Source: an uncultured Flavobacterium sp.
Lineage (GTDB): Bacteria; Bacteroidota; Bacteroidia; Flavobacteriales; Flavobacteriaceae
DNA: 27,937 bases
Reading direction: 5' to 3'
NCBI RefSeq assembly: GCF_946479975.1
Contig: NZ_CAMLIX010000033.1
Location: 1 to 27,937, forward strand
This document shows, in pieces, positions 24,591-27,937 of this stretch. The first letter of the stretch is position 1. Each line of letters opens with the position of its first letter. The position numbers and the translations under genes are program-made. Under the pieces are notes generated by a model, which saw only the letters and a program-made list of their open reading frames with translations, ran no database searches and had not been told where the DNA came from.

Positions 24591-25871
24591 TTATTTAATT
24601 AAACTTGGCGAATAACTGTATACAGTGTAAGGATAAATTGTTTTTGCAGTATATTTTGAAATCAAACAAACTACAAGAATTGGTAGAAACAATGTGTAAT
24701 CGTTTGTTAGTCCGCATACTAAAAATATTGCGGTAAAAGGTGCGTGAATACTCGCACTCAAAACTGCTGCCATTCCGATAATCATAAAGTTAACAGGAAT
24801 TACATTTACATGGAAAAAGCTGTTTAATATCGAAGCCAATAATAATCCTAAAAATGCGCCGATGAATAAACTAGGTGCAAAAACACCTCCGTCACCACCA
24901 GAAGCTAATGTAATCGAAGTAACAATAGGTTTCAAAATTAAAATTGCAATAAAACTCAATGCTAAAGTTATCGTTAATTGTGCTTGTCCTGCATTTCCAA
25001 AAATTCCTTTTATGGCGTGATAACCTTCTCCATACAATTGTGGAAAAAAGAATAAGGAAACACTCAAAACAACCGAACCAATCAGGATTTTATAATAATG
25101 TGTTTCGATTTTTCCGAATTGTGATTTGAAGAATAATACACATTTTGTTAAATAAACTGAATTCATTCCCGCTAAAATTCCTAAAAGAATGAAGTACGGA
25201 ATCGCTTTTAAATGCCATGTTACAATCGAAACTGCAAATAATGGTTCTTCTTTTAAAATGGTTAATAATCCAAATGCGATAGAAACTGCAATCACATTTG
25301 ATATGATAAAAGCACGAGTAACTTTTCTAGAAATCACTTCGAAAGCAAATAAAATTCCCGCAATCGGACTGCTGAAAAGTGCTGTAACACCCGCTGCAAC
25401 TCCCGCGCAGATTAATTCGGTTTTGTATTGACGAAAAACATTTTCTTTTTCGTGTGCAACCGAACCAATTGTTGCTGTAGCGACAACGGTAGAGACTTCG
25501 ATTCCTGTAGAACCTCCAAAAATAACCGTTAATAATCCGTTGATGAAGTGAGATGGAATTTTATAAGAGGGAAGATTTTTTGATTTTGATGCTGTACTTT
25601 CAAAAACTTCTTTAATTCCTTTATTTTCTTTTTTCTTGAAAAGATATTGCCTCAAGAAATAAATTACTGATAATCCGAATACTGGAAATATGATGTAGAA
25701 TATTGGGTGAACTGTTACTTCGTGAAAGAAGATTTCTTCGTAGTATTCTGTTATTTTTTTTAGTGAAATTCCGAGAAAGGCTGAAAGAAAGCCAATTAAA
25801 ATAGAAACAATAACTAATTTTCGGAGTTTGATTAATTGATGATTTTTTTTGATTTGCGCCGTTTTGTTCAT
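24591..25871 (-). CDS. ClC-family chloride channel/antiporter-like protein
   Basis: The frame can begin with a GTG at 25874, but the adjacent ATG at 25871 is preferred, giving 426 residues. The family is set by GSTGIE (121-126), SSPIAGILFAFE (168-179 region) and GGDGGVFAPSLFIGAFLG (326-343), with ~10-12 membrane helices and no CBS domains. The external gating glutamate is kept (Glu125). The position of the internal proton glutamate of E. coli ClC reads Val179 (FAFEV), and the selectivity-filter segment usually written GSGIP reads NKGIK (84-88); Tyr413 near the end could be the conserved pore tyrosine. The alignment is by eye. The next gene downstream is HPP. Ion and mechanism are open. Confidence 0.9.
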   Translation of the reverse strand: MNKTAQIKKNHQLIKLRKLVIVSILIGFLSAFLGISLKKITEYYEEIFFHEVTVHPIFYIIFPVFGLSVIYFLRQYLFKKKENKGIKEVFESTASKSKNLPSYKIPSHFINGLLTVIFGGSTGIEVSTVVATATIGSVAHEKENVFRQYKTELICAGVAAGVTALFSSPIAGILFAFEVISRKVTRAFIISNVIAVSIAFGLLTILKEEPLFAVSIVTWHLKAIPYFILLGILAGMNSVYLTKCVLFFKSQFGKIETHYYKILIGSVVLSVSLFFFPQLYGEGYHAIKGIFGNAGQAQLTITLALSFIAILILKPIVTSITLASGGDGGVFAPSLFIGAFLGLLLASILNSFFHVNVIPVNFMIIGMAAVLSASIHAPFTAIFLVCGLTNDYTLFLPILVVCLISKYTAKTIYPYTVYSYSPSLIK

Positions 25872-25912
25872 CACGAATAAATTTGTAGAAATGCATTATT
25901 TAATGCGGGTTA

Positions 25913-25920
25913 CAAAATTA
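25913..25920 (-). promoter_or_regulatory. Putative -7 promoter box (TAATTTTG) for the ClC gene
   Basis: Minus-strand TAATTTTG, 41 bases before the ATG at 25871. No convincing -33 element is seen. Confidence 0.4.
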
Positions 25921-26028
25921 AGCATGAAATTCCGTTTTTTCTAGTAAATCTTCATTTTACTGTGTTAAAATGTATATAAATAGGAAAAATCTTTTAAAAT
26001 AGTTAATAGCAATATTGAAGAGAAATTG

Positions 26029-26093
26029 CTCGCAAAGTCGCAGAGTCGCAAAGAATTTACTTAAAAAACTTTGCGACTCTGTGACTTTGCGAG
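26029..26093. repeat. 25-bp hairpin repeat between ClC and glyoxalase-fold genes
   Basis: 26029-26053 and 26069-26093 pair along 25 positions with one G-T wobble and a 15-base loop; the arm begins CTCGCAAAGTCGCAGAGTCG. It is much more GC-rich than its surroundings. It lies 17 bases beyond the stop of the VOC gene and may end that transcript. The 239-base gap 25872-26110 holds no gene. Confidence 0.85.
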
Positions 26094-26110
26094 ATTAAAT
26101 AATAACTTAA

Positions 26111-26500
26111 TTATCTCTCATAAAACTCAATCGGCAACAAATCCGGATCAGCAATAAAAGTAAAACGCTTTTCAGTAGTTTCATCAATTCTAATTGGTTC
26201 CGATTCAATTTCTTTAGAATTTAAAAATTCAATTGTTTCTTCTAAATTAATCACTTCAAAAGCCAAATGACGCAAACCAACGGCTTCGGGTCTTGAAGGT
26301 CTTTTTGGCGGATTTGGAAAGGAGAATAATTCAACAACATAAGAACCATTCAAAGCCAAATCTAATTTATAAGACTGGCGTTCTTCACGATAAATTTCTC
26401 GGATAATAGTTAAACCTAAAATCTGAGTATAGAAATATTTCGATTTTTCGTAATCGGAACATAAAATGGCAATATGGTGAACTTTGTTAAGGGTAAGCAT
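26111..26500 (-). CDS. VOC-family (glyoxalase-fold) protein, YaeR/GloA2-like
   Basis: A 129-residue protein with two beta-alpha-beta-beta-beta modules. The four expected metal ligands of the glyoxalase I-like group can be placed: a His in VHHIAIL (8/9), Glu in YVVELFSFP, His in GLRHLAFEV, and Glu in PIEFYE at the end. The FPNPPKRPSRPEAVGLRHLAF stretch is typical of the YaeR/GloA2 branch. Methylglyoxal detoxification is possible, but the substrate is not established for this branch. Its ATG overlaps the stop of the acetyltransferase gene by one base (TAATG), so translational coupling is likely. Confidence 0.9.
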   Translation of the reverse strand: MLTLNKVHHIAILCSDYEKSKYFYTQILGLTIIREIYREERQSYKLDLALNGSYVVELFSFPNPPKRPSRPEAVGLRHLAFEVINLEETIEFLNSKEIESEPIRIDETTEKRFTFIADPDLLPIEFYER

Positions 26501-27075
26501 TATTTTTCTTGTTCAGGTTCTTGATTTAATTTTCGAATAACTTTCGCCGGATTTCCAACAGCCAATGAATTGTCTGGAATGTCTTTGGTAACTACAGATC
26601 CTGCTCCAATAACACAACCTTTTCCAATTGTAACGCCAGGGCAGATAACCGAGTTTCCGCCAATCCAGCAATCGTCACCAATTGTAACCGGATAAGCATT
26701 TTCTAATGTTTTTCGCAATTCAGCGTCAAGCGGATGCGAGGCAGTATAAATTTGAACATTTGGAGCAATAAATACATTAGAACCAATATTCACAGGCGCA
26801 CAATCTAAAACAACACAATTTACATTAAAATAAACATTTTCTCCGCAAATAATATTATAACCATAATCACAATGAAATGGCGGTTCAATATATAAACCAG
26901 CTCCCGCATTCGGAATCAGTTCTTTTAGAATTTCTTTTGCCTTTTTGGTAACTCGATATTCTTTTACATTTAAACTGTGTAAAAGATTTTTCGCGGCGCG
27001 ACGGCCTTTTAATAATTCAGGATCAAAAGCGTTGTAATATTCGCCAGAGATCATTTTCTCTTTTTCTGTTTTCAT
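26500..27075 (-). CDS. Sugar O-acetyltransferase, maltose/galactoside acetyltransferase (Maa/LacA) type
   Basis: The product has 191 residues. The N-terminal Mac-type helical region (EKMISGEYYNAFDPELLKGR) precedes a left-handed beta-helix made of hexapeptide repeats (INIGSNVFIAPNV-, VTIGDDCWIGGNSVI-, VTIGKGCVIGAGSVV-like). The catalytic histidine is in YTASHPLD, and the C-terminus has GNPAKVIRKL as usual for acetyl-CoA-dependent members. The reaction is acetyl transfer from acetyl-CoA to a sugar hydroxyl; the physiological sugar is unknown. It is the first gene of a two-gene unit with the VOC gene. A 26-bp inverted repeat stands upstream. Confidence 0.93.
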   Translation of the reverse strand: MKTEKEKMISGEYYNAFDPELLKGRRAAKNLLHSLNVKEYRVTKKAKEILKELIPNAGAGLYIEPPFHCDYGYNIICGENVYFNVNCVVLDCAPVNIGSNVFIAPNVQIYTASHPLDAELRKTLENAYPVTIGDDCWIGGNSVICPGVTIGKGCVIGAGSVVTKDIPDNSLAVGNPAKVIRKLNQEPEQEK

Positions 27076-27103
27076 TAATTATATTTTCTGCTTCACTATT
27101 TTG

Positions 27104-27199
27104 TCATTTCGAGGAACGAGAAATCGCACTAGAAACTCCGTAAAGCAAATTATCGTACTGAGTGGAATCCCGCGTGCGATTTCTCGTTCCTCGAAATGA
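27104..27199. repeat. 26-bp perfect inverted repeat with 44-base spacer
   Basis: 27104-27129 and 27174-27199 are exact reverse complements; the arm begins TCATTTCGAGGAACGAGAAA. It occupies most of the 150-base gap 27076-27225 between the DinB-like and acetyltransferase genes, both on the minus strand. It could end the DinB transcript. No gene lies inside. Confidence 0.88.
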
Positions 27200-27225
27200 A
27201 ATATTATAGATAAATCTTATCTCAT

Positions 27226-27684
27226 TTATAGCAACTTCTTCAAAATAACAATCTGCCCTAAATGATACACGTCATGCTGAATAATACCGTGAAGGTGTTC
27301 ATAATAAGTGTGACCATTATTAACGTAGATTTTTGCCAAATCGGCATCATCAAAATCTTCAAAAAAAGCATTCCATGAATCTTGCGATTTTGAAAGTGTT
27401 TGAAGCGATTGTTCCCAAGCAACTTCAGACGGATCTAAAACAGGAACAAAATAATTGTGATCCGGCGTGATGATTACCTGACCCTGCATGCGTTCTAGAA
27501 TATTTCTTCTCCATTGAATCAAATGGTTCACAATTTCCCAAATTGTATTTAAATTTGGATTTATTTTTCTGTACGCCTGTTCAGCCGTTACATTTTCTAA
27601 AGTGTTGGCTAGGTTGACTTCAAGCCACGGATTTCCATTATAAATGGATTGATATAAATTTGAAATTCTGGTACTTTCTGACAT
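27226..27684 (-). CDS. DinB-family (YfiT/DUF664-like) putative metal-dependent enzyme
   Basis: A 152-residue helical protein. The three usual metal histidines of the DinB fold can be placed: NHLIQWRR (~53), and two in HGIIQHDVYHLGQIVILKK near the C-terminus, the strongest family signature. TWEI-type segments and a YNGNPWLEV start are common in the Bacteroidetes branch. Some DinB proteins are bacillithiol or mycothiol transferases; this one's thiol or substrate is unknown. It is a single gene, divergent from the exported protein at 27829. Confidence 0.9.
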   Translation of the reverse strand: MSESTRISNLYQSIYNGNPWLEVNLANTLENVTAEQAYRKINPNLNTIWEIVNHLIQWRRNILERMQGQVIITPDHNYFVPVLDPSEVAWEQSLQTLSKSQDSWNAFFEDFDDADLAKIYVNNGHTYYEHLHGIIQHDVYHLGQIVILKKLL

Positions 27685-27798
27685 AAATGGTAATTTTTTG
27701 GAATTTGCTAGCTAATATACAAATTATAGTTATTTACAACTCATCCTCGAAATTCTACAATTGAGTTATTATATATTTTTTAACGTTTAATGTTAAAA

Positions 27799-27806
27799 TA
27801 TATTTG
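27799..27806 (+). promoter_or_regulatory. Putative -7 promoter box TATATTTG
   Basis: Matches TAnnTTTG, 22 bases before the ATG at 27829. No -33 TTG at normal spacing is seen. The 144-base divergent gap 27685-27828 is otherwise very AT-rich and holds no gene. Confidence 0.5.
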
Positions 27807-27828
27807 CCTCATCAAAACCAAAGATGAT

Positions 27829-27937
27829 ATGAAAACCAAATTACTTTTTACCATTAGCTTTTTATTTTTTACCGCTTTAATTTTTGCACAAAATACCATT
27901 TCAGGAAAAGTGGTAGATCAAAAAGGAAAACCAGTTG
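27829..27937 (+). CDS. Start of an exported protein with carboxypeptidase-regulatory-like domain (3' end outside window)
   Basis: Only 36 codons are visible. They encode a signal peptide (MKTKLLFTISFLFFTALIFA, cut before QN) followed by ISGKVVDQKGKPV, the opening of a carboxypeptidase D regulatory-like domain. In Bacteroidetes this is how many SusC-type or other TonB-dependent receptors and some secreted proteins begin, so a receptor is possible but not shown. Confidence 0.8.
   Translation, partial: MKTKLLFTISFLFFTALIFAQNTISGKVVDQKGKPV

Overview
The window looks like a chromosomal segment of a Flavobacterium-type Bacteroidetes. It is AT-rich and carries two type IX secretion (T9SS) type B C-terminal domains. 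Upstream regions repeatedly show the Bacteroidetes -7 element TAnnTTTG, and purine-rich Shine-Dalgarno sequences are largely absent. I recognise no ribosomal or transfer RNA gene, CRISPR array, prophage or transposase.

Layout: (1) 1-898 is the C-terminal half of typA/bipA, closed by a strong hairpin terminator shared with the opposing gene. (2) 1001-9749, minus strand, is a probable cluster read as ABC ATPase, ABC permease, a choice-of-anchor-L adhesin and a very large IgGFc-binding/thrombospondin-3-like adhesin. Both adhesins have signal peptides and end in nearly the same T9SS type B domain. (3) 9856-12006 holds an orphan protein with kinase-like motifs and a lipoprotein with a predicted beta-propeller, separated by a direct and inverted repeat array. 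(4) 12243-17179 is a divergent pair: a 1243-residue lipoprotein joining a metallophosphatase, a CotH-kinase-like region and an Omp85-type barrel, and an HD phosphohydrolase fused to a Pycsar-effector-type membrane domain. (5) 17480-19849 is a large GAF-domain protein whose terminator overlaps its stop codon. (6) 20077-21486 is a short-chain dehydrogenase and a TetR regulator, with matching palindromic operators in front of both. (7) 21571-23690 is a nucleoid-associated protein, an S23-type four-helix-bundle gene between inverted repeats, and a pRiA4b ORF-3-like protein with a very acidic tail. (8) 23893-25871 is an HPP-family membrane protein and a ClC-family protein. (9) 26111-27684 is an overlapping acetyltransferase/glyoxalase-fold pair and a DinB-like protein. 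(10) 27829 to the end is the start of an exported protein with a carboxypeptidase-regulatory-like domain.

The gaps are unusual. Seven of them carry long near-perfect inverted repeats of different sequence families, often nested, resembling REP/MITE-type elements. No gap without a gene exceeds about 300 bases, and each larger one is described.

I do not see a complete, obviously new multi-gene system. The best candidates for new biology are single proteins and elements: the HD-PycTM fusion with no cyclase, the phosphatase/kinase-like/barrel lipoprotein, the orphan kinase-like protein, the ClC protein with channel-like substitutions, and the repeat-flanked four-helix-bundle gene. All functional calls rest on motif recognition by eye; no database search was run.
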